A program made the translations under genes and the position numbers. The notes below the pieces were generated by a model. It was given only the letters and a program-made list of their open reading frames with translations. It had not been told where the DNA came from and ran no database searches. A stretch of DNA of 29,932 bases, taken from contig CALAWP010000100.1 in assembly GCA_937895345.1 (NCBI GenBank), positions 1 through 29,932 on the forward strand, read 5' to 3'. This document shows positions 23,160 to 29,932 of this stretch, piece by piece (position 1 is the first letter of the stretch; every line of letters starts with the position of its first letter). This stretch comes from an uncultured Paenibacillus sp. Its GTDB lineage: Bacteria > Bacillota > Bacilli > Paenibacillales > Paenibacillaceae.

Positions 23160-23594
23160 ATGAAGGAAGTGATGATGTATACCGACGGCGCGTGCTCCGG
23201 CAACCCGGGACCGGGCGGCTGGGGGGCGGTATTGTTTTACGGTGCTCATAAGAAGGAAATTTCGGGCGGGGAAAAAGCGACTACGAACAACCGGATGGAA
23301 ATATTGGCGGTGATCGAAGGGCTGAAGCTGCTGAAAGAGCCTTGCCGCGTAACCGTATACAGCGATTCCGCTTATGTCGTCAACTGCTTCAAGAACGGCT
23401 GGATTCACGGCTGGCTTCGCAACGGCTGGCGCAACAGCAAGAAGGAGCCCGTCGAGAATCAGGATTTGTGGAAGGCGCTGTGGGAGCTGATGGCCAAGCA
23501 TCAGGTCGATTACGTGAAGGTGAAGGGCCATAGCGACAACGAATGGAACAATCGCTGCGACGAGCTGGCGCGCGCCGCGATTAAACGGTTATAG
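23160..23594 (+). CDS. rnhA: Ribonuclease HI
   Basis: A 144-residue enzyme that degrades the RNA strand of RNA-DNA hybrids. The catalytic carboxylates are visible in MYTDGACSGNPGPGGW, NNRMEILAVIEGL, YSDSAYV and the C-terminal CDELAR, with the mobile histidine in VKGHSDNEWN. The basic-protrusion region (NGWIHGWLRNGWRNSKKEPV) is present, as in E. coli RNase HI. The ATG at 23160 follows GGGAGG at 7-8 bases. It sits between lepB and queG, all on the plus strand. Confidence 0.96.
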   Translation: MKEVMMYTDGACSGNPGPGGWGAVLFYGAHKKEISGGEKATTNNRMEILAVIEGLKLLKEPCRVTVYSDSAYVVNCFKNGWIHGWLRNGWRNSKKEPVENQDLWKALWELMAKHQVDYVKVKGHSDNEWNNRCDELARAAIKRL

Positions 23595-23596
23595 CC

Positions 23597-24784
23597 ATGA
23601 CAGACAGATGGACGGAACTGAAGCGGGAGATGAAGGAAGCGGCCCCGTCGCTCGGCATCGACGCGATCGGCGTCACGTCCGCCGCGCCGTTTACGACGCT
23701 CAAGCAGCGGCTGATCCGTCATCGGGAGCTGGGCAGGGAGTCCGGCTTCGAGGAGCCGGATTTGGACAAGCGGACGGAGCCGTCGCTGCTGTTCGACGAT
23801 CCGCAATCGATTGTGGCGATCGCCGTCGCATACCCGGCCAAGCTGAACCATCCGCCCAAGTCGGAGCCCGGCGCCCGAAGGGGGATCATGTCCCGTTCCG
23901 CCTGGGGCGAGGATTATCACCGCGTGCTGCGCGACAGGCTCGCCAAGCTGGAGGCTTGGCTTCGCGAGCGGGTGCCGGAGATGCGGGCGGAAAGCATGGT
24001 CGATACGGGAGCGCTGTCGGACCGCGCCGTGGCCGAGCGGGCCGGGATCGGGTGGAGCGCCAAAAACTGCGCCATCATCAGCCCGGAGCTGGGCTCCTGG
24101 ATCTATCTCGGCGAGATGATTACGAATTTGCCGCTGCCGCCGGACGAGCCCGTTACCGAGAGCTGCGGCTCCTGCACGAAATGCATCGATGCTTGTCCTA
24201 CCGGTGCGCTGGTCGGTCCGGGCGAGCTCGATGCGACCAAATGCGTTTCTTTTTTGACCCAAACCAAGGGTATGCTGACGGACGAATATATGCGCAAAAT
24301 CGGAAACCGGTTGTACGGCTGCGACACCTGTCAAATCGTATGCCCGGTTAACAAAGGGAAAAACTGGACGCATCATCCGGAGCTCCAGCCCGACCCGGAG
24401 CTGGCCAAGCCGTTGCTTCTTCCTTTGCTGCAGATGGGCAACCGGGAATTTAAGGAGCGTTACGGCCATACGTCGTCTGCGTGGCGGGGCCGCAAGCCGA
24501 TTCAGAGAAACGCCGTAATTGCGCTTGGCAACTTTAAGGACAAGAGCGCCGTGCCGGAACTGATCCGGATTTTGCGGGAGGACCCGCGCCCCGTCCTGCG
24601 GGGGACCGCGGCCTGGGCGCTTGGCCGGATCGGCGGCGAAGAGGCGGTGGAGGCGCTTCGCTCCGCGCGGCTCGCCGAGCAAGACGAGGAAGCGCTTGAA
24701 GCGATCGAACGTGCCGTCAGCGTTATGGAGATGGAGAACGCAGGCGCGCAGGAGGGTGCAGACGGTCAAGAGGAGAAGGCGTAG
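23597..24784 (+). CDS. queG: Epoxyqueuosine reductase
   Basis: A 395-residue cobalamin- and iron-sulfur-dependent enzyme that reduces epoxyqueuosine to queuosine in tRNA. The N-terminal two-thirds carry the family pattern (VDTGALSDRAVAERAGIGW). Two 4Fe-4S motifs follow, CGSCTKCIDACPTGAL and CDTCQIVCPVN. The C-terminal part is a HEAT-like tail (NAVIALGNFKDKSAVPELI; AAWALGRIGGEEAVEALR) ending in an acidic stretch. The ATG lies 2 bp after the rnhA stop with no good SD, suggesting coupled translation. Queuosine and folate pathways both begin with FolE-type GTP cyclohydrolase I, which is encoded about 700 bp downstream. Confidence 0.95.
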   Translation: MTDRWTELKREMKEAAPSLGIDAIGVTSAAPFTTLKQRLIRHRELGRESGFEEPDLDKRTEPSLLFDDPQSIVAIAVAYPAKLNHPPKSEPGARRGIMSRSAWGEDYHRVLRDRLAKLEAWLRERVPEMRAESMVDTGALSDRAVAERAGIGWSAKNCAIISPELGSWIYLGEMITNLPLPPDEPVTESCGSCTKCIDACPTGALVGPGELDATKCVSFLTQTKGMLTDEYMRKIGNRLYGCDTCQIVCPVNKGKNWTHHPELQPDPELAKPLLLPLLQMGNREFKERYGHTSSAWRGRKPIQRNAVIALGNFKDKSAVPELIRILREDPRPVLRGTAAWALGRIGGEEAVEALRSARLAEQDEEALEAIERAVSVMEMENAGAQEGADGQEEKA

Positions 24785-24855
24785 CAAGTTTGGCATCTGT
24801 CGGCTCACGGTCGGTATGCGGATGCCAGCCGTCTGAAAAACGTGAACTATGAGGT

Positions 24856-25037
24856 TGAACGATATATCGTTCATAACCAAAGGCTTCGCCGAACGGCAGC
24901 ATTGAGATGGACGAATGATCGTTCATCTCAATGGGTCCGGCCGTGCGGCTGCAATGATATGAACGATTTCTCGTTCAAAAGTATGGATATGGTTATTCTG
25001 CTGCGTTGCTTTGAACGATTTATCGTTCAAAGCAACG
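24856..25037. repeat. Phased array of four palindromes, exact 52-bp period
   Basis: Sites centred at 24864.5, 24916.5, 24968.5 and 25020.5 share the core GAACGA-TCGTTC. Outer arms differ between copies yet often stay self-complementary: ATTGAGATG / CATCTCAAT at 24901-24932, and CGTTGCT / AGCAACG around the last core (25004-25037, a 34-bp perfect palindrome). Same family as the cluster at 19792-19994. It lies in the 450-bp gap between queG and yneF. Confidence 0.9.
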
Positions 25038-25158
25038 GAGATGGCCGTTCTATGGCCAATATGGCAGGCTTACAATCCAACGAACGCCAGAGAACTTATT
25101 TATCCAGAAAAGGATGGATATGTCGAAATTTTCGGACGGAAGATGGACCTGAGATTCG

Positions 25159-25187
25159 TTGCGGAACCCGGTCGAACATGGTATTAT
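25159..25187 (+). promoter_or_regulatory. Possible promoter of yneF-folE
   Basis: TTGCGG (25159-25164) and TATTAT (25182-25187) are spaced by 17 bp. The start would be near 25194, 41 bases before yneF. The -35 match is moderate. Confidence 0.42.
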
Positions 25188-25234
25188 ACAGTGATATCGC
25201 TTAATTTTTTGAAATGAAAGGGAACGTGAAATAC

Positions 25235-25456
25235 ATGGAATGGTACAATATCGTAATTCCGATCGTTACGCTTGTTGTCGGTGCAATTGCCGGTTTTTTT
25301 ATCGGCGTATTTTATTTGCGCAAGCAGCTTGAGAAGATGCAAAGCGATCCGGAAATGCTGCAGCGCATGGCCAAGCAAATGGGCTACAATCTGAATAACA
25401 AGCAGATGCAGCGCGCCCAGCAAATGATGAAAAACCAAAAATTCCCCCGGAAATAA
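25235..25456 (+). CDS. yneF: UPF0154/YneF-family small membrane protein
   Basis: A 73-residue protein with one N-terminal membrane helix (VIPIVTLVVGAIAGFFIGVF) and a basic Met/Gln-rich cytoplasmic tail (MLQRMAKQMGYNLNNKQMQR), matching Firmicutes YneF. Function is unknown. The ATG giving MEWYNIV was chosen since AAAGGG lies about 12 bases upstream; an ATG seven codons earlier overlaps that SD. It is followed 48 bp later by folE and is probably co-transcribed with it. Confidence 0.9.
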   Translation: MEWYNIVIPIVTLVVGAIAGFFIGVFYLRKQLEKMQSDPEMLQRMAKQMGYNLNNKQMQRAQQMMKNQKFPRK

Positions 25457-25504
25457 CGGATTGTTGAGATGGAGATCCGGGGTGCCGGAAGGAGCGGTTG
25501 TGGA

Positions 25505-26098
25505 ATGGCGGGCGTTAAAGATTACAAAAATTCTCATGTAACGGCCAACCGTGAACAGATCGAATATCATATTAAAGAAATTTTGAAGCTGATCGGCGAG
25601 GACGTCGAGCGCGAAGGTTTGCTGGAGACGCCAGCGCGCGTGACGCGCATGTACGAGGAAATTTTCGCCGGGTATGACGTGGACCCTCGCGATGTGCTGG
25701 GCGTTTCGTTCGACGAGCGTCACGAAGAGCTGGTCATCGTCAAAGATATTGTGTATTACAGCCAATGCGAGCATCATATGGCGCCGTTTTTTGGGAAAGC
25801 GCATATCGGTTATATTCCGAGCGGCAAGATCGCCGGCTTAAGCAAGCTGGCTAGGCTGGTTGAAGCGATAACGCGCCGCCTGCAGGTTCAGGAGCGCATT
25901 ACTTCGCAAATCGCGGACATTATCGAGCAGGAATTGACACCACACGGCGTTATGGTCGTCGTGGAGGGCGAGCATTTGTGCATGTGCGCGCGCGGCGTGA
26001 AGAAGCCGGGAAGCAAGACGGTAACTTCCGCCGTACGCGGGGACTTCAAGTCCAATTCCGCGCTTCGTTCGGAATTTTTGTCGCTGCTGAAGCAATAA
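25505..26098 (+). CDS. folE: GTP cyclohydrolase I
   Basis: A 197-residue enzyme that converts GTP to dihydroneopterin triphosphate, the first step of folate (and, via QueD, queuosine) synthesis. Zinc ligands are visible in YYSQCEHHMAPF and EHLCMCARGVKKPGS. The motif GYIPSGKIAGLSKLARLVE is also characteristic. The ATG at 25505 follows GGAAGGAG by 10 bases; an ATG 12 codons earlier has no SD. Followed by a strong terminator. Confidence 0.96.
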   Translation: MAGVKDYKNSHVTANREQIEYHIKEILKLIGEDVEREGLLETPARVTRMYEEIFAGYDVDPRDVLGVSFDERHEELVIVKDIVYYSQCEHHMAPFFGKAHIGYIPSGKIAGLSKLARLVEAITRRLQVQERITSQIADIIEQELTPHGVMVVVEGEHLCMCARGVKKPGSKTVTSAVRGDFKSNSALRSEFLSLLKQ

Positions 26099-26122
26099 TT
26101 TTCAGTTCATGCGTATGTCAAA

Positions 26123-26176
26123 AAGAGCTTGACCGGGGAAGCGGAGCGCCGCTGCTTCGGACAAGCTCTTTTTTTT
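26123..26176 (+). terminator. folE terminator
   Basis: AAGAGCTTG (26123-26131) pairs with CAAGCTCTT (26162-26170), with an inner GAAGCGG...CCGCTGCTTC stem, and is followed by T residues to 26176. It separates convergent genes. Confidence 0.92.
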
Positions 26177-26220
26177 CGTTGGAGGAACGTCTGAACGCTG
26201 CCGCCGCGCCGGGCGCAGCT

Positions 26221-27357
26221 TCAATGAAACGCGATGCTGCTCGATTCACGTTCCGCTTGCAGCCGCTGATCCACTTGACTCAAGAATAAGGCCGTCCGCT
26301 GGATGTACTCTCTCGGGCGGCTGCGGAACAGCAGCTCGTGCCGGCCGTTTTCCACGATCCAGGAACGCGATATGGCGGGATCCTGATTGTCGGCGATCGC
26401 CATGGCCGTATGGAACGACGCTTTGTCGTCGTTAGTGCCGTGCACGATAAAGATCGGGATCGAATAGCGGTGGCCGATCACCTGCTCCGACGGGATGGAA
26501 CCGAAGCCCGTGCCCGACCAAAGCGGTATTAACGTCTGGATAAGCGGCAATGACGGATATTTGGGCAGCGGGACGTATTGGTTCAAATTATCGAACAGCG
26601 TCTCCGGGCTGGGCAGAAACAAGCTGTCGAGTATCATCGCGTCGATCTCGTCGGTGACCAGCGCCGTTTGCAGCGCGGTGCCGCCGCCCATGGAAAAGCC
26701 CCATACGATGATATCGTCGGCTCCTCGAGACTTGGCGTACTGGACTGCTGCCAGCAGCTGATGGGATTCCTCGCGTCCGCCGGTGGCAGGCGCCTTGTAT
26801 TGCTTGGAGGCATAACCGTAATCGAACAGCAGCACGTTGTAGCCGAGTCCATGAAGCATCTTGGTCAGGTCGTACATCGGCACCCAGCTTTCTTCGCGAT
26901 TGGCTCCGTAGCCGTGGCTGAATACGACGGTTCTGTGCGATTCTCCGGCCGCGGCGGCTCTGACCGCCGTACCGGTGCCGTTGGAAGCCGAGGCCGTCAT
27001 CAAAGCAGGAGCGAAGCTGTCGGCGGGAGCGGGAACAAACCAGCCGCTGACGGTCGTCTCGCCGCTGCTGCTTGGAAATACGACGTCCTCGTACGGCAGG
27101 CCGATCGCCTCTTGCGGATTCGATGCCAGCGGCGCCACGTATGGATACGCCAGCAAATAGGCCACGTAACCGTGAAAGACAAGGGCGGCGACCAGTCCTG
27201 CGGCAACGAGCGATGCGGCGGCGGCAATCAGCTTATGCTTGCGCCGGGAGCCCGTTCTTTGGACGGGAACGGGGACGGGCATCGGAAGCGCGGGAGGAAG
27301 CGTTATGCCGTTAGGCGCAAATCCTTCCATCGTCCGGGATGTGGTCATGGTGCTCAT
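26221..27357 (-). CDS. Membrane-anchored alpha/beta hydrolase
   Basis: A 378-residue protein with a proline-rich N-terminal cytoplasmic tail (ALPMPVPVPVQ), one membrane helix (about residues 42-64), and an extracytoplasmic alpha/beta-hydrolase domain of the Abhydrolase/YqkD-like type. The nucleophile is Ser222 in WGFSMGGG, the acid lies in HGTNDDKA and the histidine in ENGRHELLF; oxyanion-region sequence FSHGYGANRE precedes. The ATG follows AAAGGGGG. An Ala/Ser-rich insertion (MTASASNGTGTAVRAAAAGE) sits between early beta-strands. A good promoter with a cre-like site lies upstream, suggesting catabolite control. Substrate unknown. Confidence 0.86.
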   Translation of the reverse strand: MSTMTTSRTMEGFAPNGITLPPALPMPVPVPVQRTGSRRKHKLIAAAASLVAAGLVAALVFHGYVAYLLAYPYVAPLASNPQEAIGLPYEDVVFPSSSGETTVSGWFVPAPADSFAPALMTASASNGTGTAVRAAAAGESHRTVVFSHGYGANREESWVPMYDLTKMLHGLGYNVLLFDYGYASKQYKAPATGGREESHQLLAAVQYAKSRGADDIIVWGFSMGGGTALQTALVTDEIDAMILDSLFLPSPETLFDNLNQYVPLPKYPSLPLIQTLIPLWSGTGFGSIPSEQVIGHRYSIPIFIVHGTNDDKASFHTAMAIADNQDPAISRSWIVENGRHELLFRSRPREYIQRTALFLSQVDQRLQAERESSSIAFH

Positions 27358-27426
27358 GATGCAGCCCCCTTTTGCCTGAAGTGCGGTTTATGGTTTGCGC
27401 CTTCAATAGACGAACGCGTCATCGGT

Positions 27427-27441
27427 TTGAAAGCGCTGTTA
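27427..27441. promoter_or_regulatory. cre-like site downstream of the hydrolase promoter
   Basis: TTGAAAGCGCTGTTA matches WTGNAANCGNWNNCW at all but one position. It lies about 12-25 bases after the inferred start point of the minus-strand hydrolase gene, a roadblock position for CcpA. Confidence 0.58.
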
Positions 27442-27458
27442 TCCGAGTGGTACTTCCT

Positions 27459-27487
27459 ATAGTAAAAGGGTCCCGGATGCCTGTCAA
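27459..27487 (-). promoter_or_regulatory. Promoter of the alpha/beta hydrolase gene
   Basis: On the minus strand a consensus TTGACA (27487-27482) is followed after 17 bp by TACTAT (27464-27459). The start point is near 27452. Confidence 0.75.
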
Positions 27488-27544
27488 TTCATGTCGAGGG
27501 AATGTTAGAGGGCTGTAATCAGATTGTAATAATGGACGTCGTCC

Positions 27545-27574
27545 TTTACGAACAAAGCGCAGATGGAGTATACT
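27545..27574 (+). promoter_or_regulatory. Promoter of the iclR-type gene
   Basis: TTTACG (27545-27550) and TATACT (27569-27574) are spaced by 18 bp, giving a leader of roughly 110 bases before the regulator gene at 27694. Confidence 0.55.
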
Positions 27575-27693
27575 AATGAGAATAGATATCAACCATTATG
27601 GAATCCGGTTTCGAACAACGAAACACTAAGGCATAGGATAATGAATGACATTTATGCAATGACTAATAAGGGAAACCGGGAGGCGGTACTCTT

Positions 27694-28437
27694 ATGGAGG
27701 AAGGCAAATCGACGGTCAGAGCGGTCGATCGGGCGCTTGACATCTTGTTATGTTTTACGATTCGCACGGATTGGGCGATGACCGAAATTGCGGAGCACGT
27801 CGGCCTGCACAAAAGCACGGTGCATCGCATGCTGGCGACGCTGGAGGAGAAGGGCTTTATCGAGCGGGACAGCGCGACCGACCGCTATCACTTGGGTCTG
27901 AAAGTATGGGAGCTGTCCGCGAATTTGGCCCGGACCGACGATCAGGCGTCCATCTGGCTGCCGGAGATGGTGAGGCTCCGGGATCAGCTGGGCGAGACGG
28001 TCAGCATTTACGTCAGGGACGGCTCGGAGCGCGTGCGGATTTTGGCGGTGCAGAGCAATCAGCCCGTCCGCCGGGTCGCTCCGGTGGGGCTGCGGTTTCC
28101 TTTGTACGCAGGAGCTTCGAGCAAGGTGCTGATCGCCTGGTCGGAGCCGGAGGAGCGGGAGAAGATTTTGGCCGCGCCGTACTGGCCCGCGTCCATCGAC
28201 CGGGAGCAATATATGCAGCAGCTGAAGGAAATCGTCGAGCAAGGGTATGCGACTTCCTTCGAAGAGCGGGAGTCGGGAGTGGCGGCGATAGCGGCGCCGG
28301 TCTTCGACCGCGCGGGAACGCTCGCGGCCGCTCTGTCGGTCTCCGGACCGGCCAGCCGGATGACGATGGACAAGATGGGCGAATTCGCGCCGATTATGAT
28401 GGACTATGCCAAACGAATGAGCACGATGATGCGCTAG
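27694..28437 (+). CDS. IclR-family transcriptional regulator
   Basis: A 247-residue regulator. The N-terminal winged helix-turn-helix reads AVDRALDILLCF ... MTEIAEHVGLHKSTVHRMLATLEEKGFIERD, and the C-terminal effector domain (about residues 80-247) contains GLRFPLYAGASSKVLIAW and VAAIAAPVFDRAGTLAAALSVSGPA, the typical small-molecule-binding core. GGGAGG lies about 10 bases before the ATG. It stands alone between a divergent hydrolase gene and convergent aconitase, so its regulon is not obvious from context; IclR proteins usually control catabolic genes, and the hydrolase across the shared upstream region is a candidate target. Confidence 0.93.
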   Translation: MEEGKSTVRAVDRALDILLCFTIRTDWAMTEIAEHVGLHKSTVHRMLATLEEKGFIERDSATDRYHLGLKVWELSANLARTDDQASIWLPEMVRLRDQLGETVSIYVRDGSERVRILAVQSNQPVRRVAPVGLRFPLYAGASSKVLIAWSEPEEREKILAAPYWPASIDREQYMQQLKEIVEQGYATSFEERESGVAAIAAPVFDRAGTLAAALSVSGPASRMTMDKMGEFAPIMMDYAKRMSTMMR

Positions 28438-28460
28438 CATCGCCGAGCCGAAACGCAAAC

Positions 28461-28500
28461 AACGCCCGTCTTGCTTCCCGAAAGAAGCAGGATGGGCGTT
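28461..28500. terminator. Bidirectional terminator between iclR-type gene and aconitase
   Basis: AACGCCCGTCTTGCTT and AAGCAGGATGGGCGTT form a long stem with minor mismatches and an 8-base loop. GCCGTTT follows on the plus strand and GTTTGCGTTT on the minus strand. It serves two converging genes. Confidence 0.75.
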
Positions 28501-28534
28501 GCCGTTTATCCGCCTGCGGCGACGGCGTCAGCCG

Positions 28535-29932
28535 TTACGCTTGCATATTGGCGATCATTTGGCGAAGCACCGTTTGCAGGATGCCGCCGTTGCGGTAGTA
28601 ATCGACGTCGACGAGCGAGTCCAGACGAACGGTTGCCGGGAATTCGAACGTGGAGCCGTCCTCGCGGGTTGCGGTCACGGTCACGGTCTGGCCAGGCTTC
28701 ACATCGTTGGACAGGCCGGAGATGTCGAACGTTTCGCGGCCCGTAATGCCGAGCGTCTTCCAGCTTTGGCCGTCCTGGAATTGCAGCGGCAGAACGCCCA
28801 TGCCGACCAGGTTGGAACGGTGAATCCGCTCGAAGCTTTCGGCGATGACCGCTTTGACGCCGAGCAAGTAAGTGCCTTTAGCCGCCCAGTCGCGGGAGCT
28901 GCCCGTGCCGTATTCCTTGCCGGCGATGACAACCAGGTTTTTGCCTTCGGCCTGATATTTCATCGAAGCGTCGTAGATCGACATCACTTCGTCGGTCGGC
29001 AGGTAAGTCGTTACGCCGCCCTCCGTGCCCGGAGCCACTTGGTTGCGGATGCGGATGTTCGCGAACGTGCCGCGCATCATGACCTCGTGGTTGCCGCGGC
29101 GGGAGCCGTAGGAGTTGAAGTCCTTGCGCTCGACGCCGTTGTCGATCAAATATTTGCCCGCAGGGCTGGTCGGCGTAATGTTGCCGGCAGGGGAGATATG
29201 GTCCGTCGTGACGGAATCGCCCATCAGCGCCAATACGTTTGCCGAACGGATATCCGAGATGTCCGACAGCTCGGAGCCCAGGTTTTCGAAGAACGGCGGG
29301 TTCTGGATATAAGTGGACTTGGAATCCCACTCGTAGCTTTCGCCTTCCGGCACGTCGATGGCGTTCCAGCGCTCGTTTTGCGTGAAGACGTTGGCGTATT
29401 TGTCGCGGAACATTTCCGGATTGAGGGCCGTAGCGACGGCTTCCTTGATTTCCGCGTTCGTAGGCCAGATGTCCTTCAGGTAAACCGGCTGTCCATCGGC
29501 GTCGTGGCCGATCGGCTCGTTCGCCAGATCGATGTTGACCGTGCCCGCCAGAGCATAAGCGACGACAAGCGGCGGCGACGCCAGGTAGTTGGCTTTAACC
29601 TGCGCATGCACGCGGCCTTCGAAGTTCCGGTTGCCGGACAGAACGGCGGCTACCGTCATATCGTTGTCGGCGATCGCTTTGCTGACTTCGTCCGGCAGCG
29701 GGCCGGAGTTGCCGATGCAAGTCGCGCAGCCGTAACCGGCAACGTGGAAGCCAAGCGCCTCCAGCGGCTCGATCAAACCGGCTTTTTTCAAATATTCGGT
29801 AACGACCAGGGAGCCCGGCGTCAGGGAGCTCTTTACGTAGGCCGGCTTCGTCAGGCCGCGCTCGACGGCTTTTTTGGCGACGAGGCCCGCGCCCAGCATA
29901 ACGCTCGGGTTGGACGTGTTCGTACAGCTCGT
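28535..29932 (-). CDS. acnA: Aconitate hydratase, C-terminal half (runs off window)
   Basis: About 465 C-terminal residues of a ~900-residue AcnA/CitB-type aconitase, which interconverts citrate and isocitrate in the TCA cycle. The visible part begins inside the 4Fe-4S signature SCTNTSNPSVMLGAGL, so the frame continues past an internal Met at 29899 to the window edge. The other cluster cysteines lie in YGCATCIGNSG. The swivel domain follows with YGTGSSRDWAAKGT and RIHRSNLVGMGVLPL, as expected. The N-terminal half and start lie outside the window. No defect is seen. Confidence 0.97.
   Translation of the reverse strand, partial: TSCTNTSNPSVMLGAGLVAKKAVERGLTKPAYVKSSLTPGSLVVTEYLKKAGLIEPLEALGFHVAGYGCATCIGNSGPLPDEVSKAIADNDMTVAAVLSGNRNFEGRVHAQVKANYLASPPLVVAYALAGTVNIDLANEPIGHDADGQPVYLKDIWPTNAEIKEAVATALNPEMFRDKYANVFTQNERWNAIDVPEGESYEWDSKSTYIQNPPFFENLGSELSDISDIRSANVLALMGDSVTTDHISPAGNITPTSPAGKYLIDNGVERKDFNSYGSRRGNHEVMMRGTFANIRIRNQVAPGTEGGVTTYLPTDEVMSIYDASMKYQAEGKNLVVIAGKEYGTGSSRDWAAKGTYLLGVKAVIAESFERIHRSNLVGMGVLPLQFQDGQSWKTLGITGRETFDISGLSNDVKPGQTVTVTATREDGSTFEFPATVRLDSLVDVDYYRNGGILQTVLRQMIANMQA

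Noticed and set aside
24856..25037. Possible CRISPR array
   Set aside because: The regular spacing is suggestive, but the shared core is only ~18 bp and palindromic, outer arms extend the palindrome in several copies, and there are no cas genes or AT-rich leader.
25041..25217. Small plus-strand frame (from MAVLWPIWQAYNP to TVISLNFLK) between the phased palindromes and yneF
   Set aside because: The residues look protein-like, but the only SD-like GGAG touches the ATG, codon use (CTA, ATA, AGA) differs from neighbours, and a probable yneF promoter lies inside it. It may be a relic; not listed as a gene.

Overview
The window looks like a chromosomal segment of a moderately GC-rich, low-GC-phylum Gram-positive bacterium, most likely Paenibacillaceae (Paenibacillus or Cohnella type). 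This is inferred from strong AGGAGG-type ribosome binding sites, lipoprotein-anchored solute-binding protein and amylase, CcpA-type cre motifs, and the Firmicutes-type YneF, DUF402 and SipS-like proteins. No rRNA, tRNA, CRISPR array, prophage or insertion sequence was seen. It is housekeeping plus carbohydrate-use sequence, with many unusual non-coding repeats between the genes.

Positions 1-13300 hold a maltodextrin/starch-oligosaccharide locus. On the minus strand a LacI-family regulator is followed by a cytoplasmic GH15 glucoamylase-like enzyme. Divergent from it runs a plus-strand operon: a maltodextrin-binding lipoprotein (malE type), two ABC permeases (malF and malG type) and a GH13 amylase lipoprotein, closed by a clear terminator. 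No ABC ATPase is present, so a shared MsmX-type ATPase encoded elsewhere is presumed. The divergent region carries a good promoter, two LacI-type operators 138 bp apart and a cre-like site. An MFS exporter follows (minus). Next comes a cytoplasmic GH13 neopullulanase/cyclomaltodextrinase (minus) whose leader is highly structured and contains a terminator. Together: extracellular cutting, binding and import of maltodextrins, then cytoplasmic hydrolysis to glucose and maltose.

Positions 13298-18440: trxB (minus) and galU (plus) are divergent. galU is followed by six 52-bp hairpin repeats. Then comes a two-gene operon encoding a zinc-ribbon membrane protein and a membrane-anchored trypsin-like protease of HtrA type without a PDZ domain.

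Positions 18503-21415: a His/Gly/Pro-rich low-complexity protein (minus), a 740-bp repeat-rich gap, sodA (minus), and a 36-bp palindrome containing cre-like sequence.

Positions 21416-26176: a plus-strand run of a GNAT acetyltransferase, a DUF402 protein, signal peptidase I, RNase HI, epoxyqueuosine reductase (queG), YneF and GTP cyclohydrolase I (folE). Between queG and yneF lie four palindromes spaced exactly 52 bp apart.

Positions 26221-29932: an alpha/beta hydrolase (minus) with a promoter and cre-like site, an IclR-family regulator (plus), and the C-terminal half of aconitase (minus), which runs off the window.

The most unusual content is the intergenic repeats: a 51-bp array, a 37/43-bp array, a 52-bp hairpin array, and a dispersed TGAACGAT-ATCGTTCA palindrome family of which one cluster has an exact 52-bp period.
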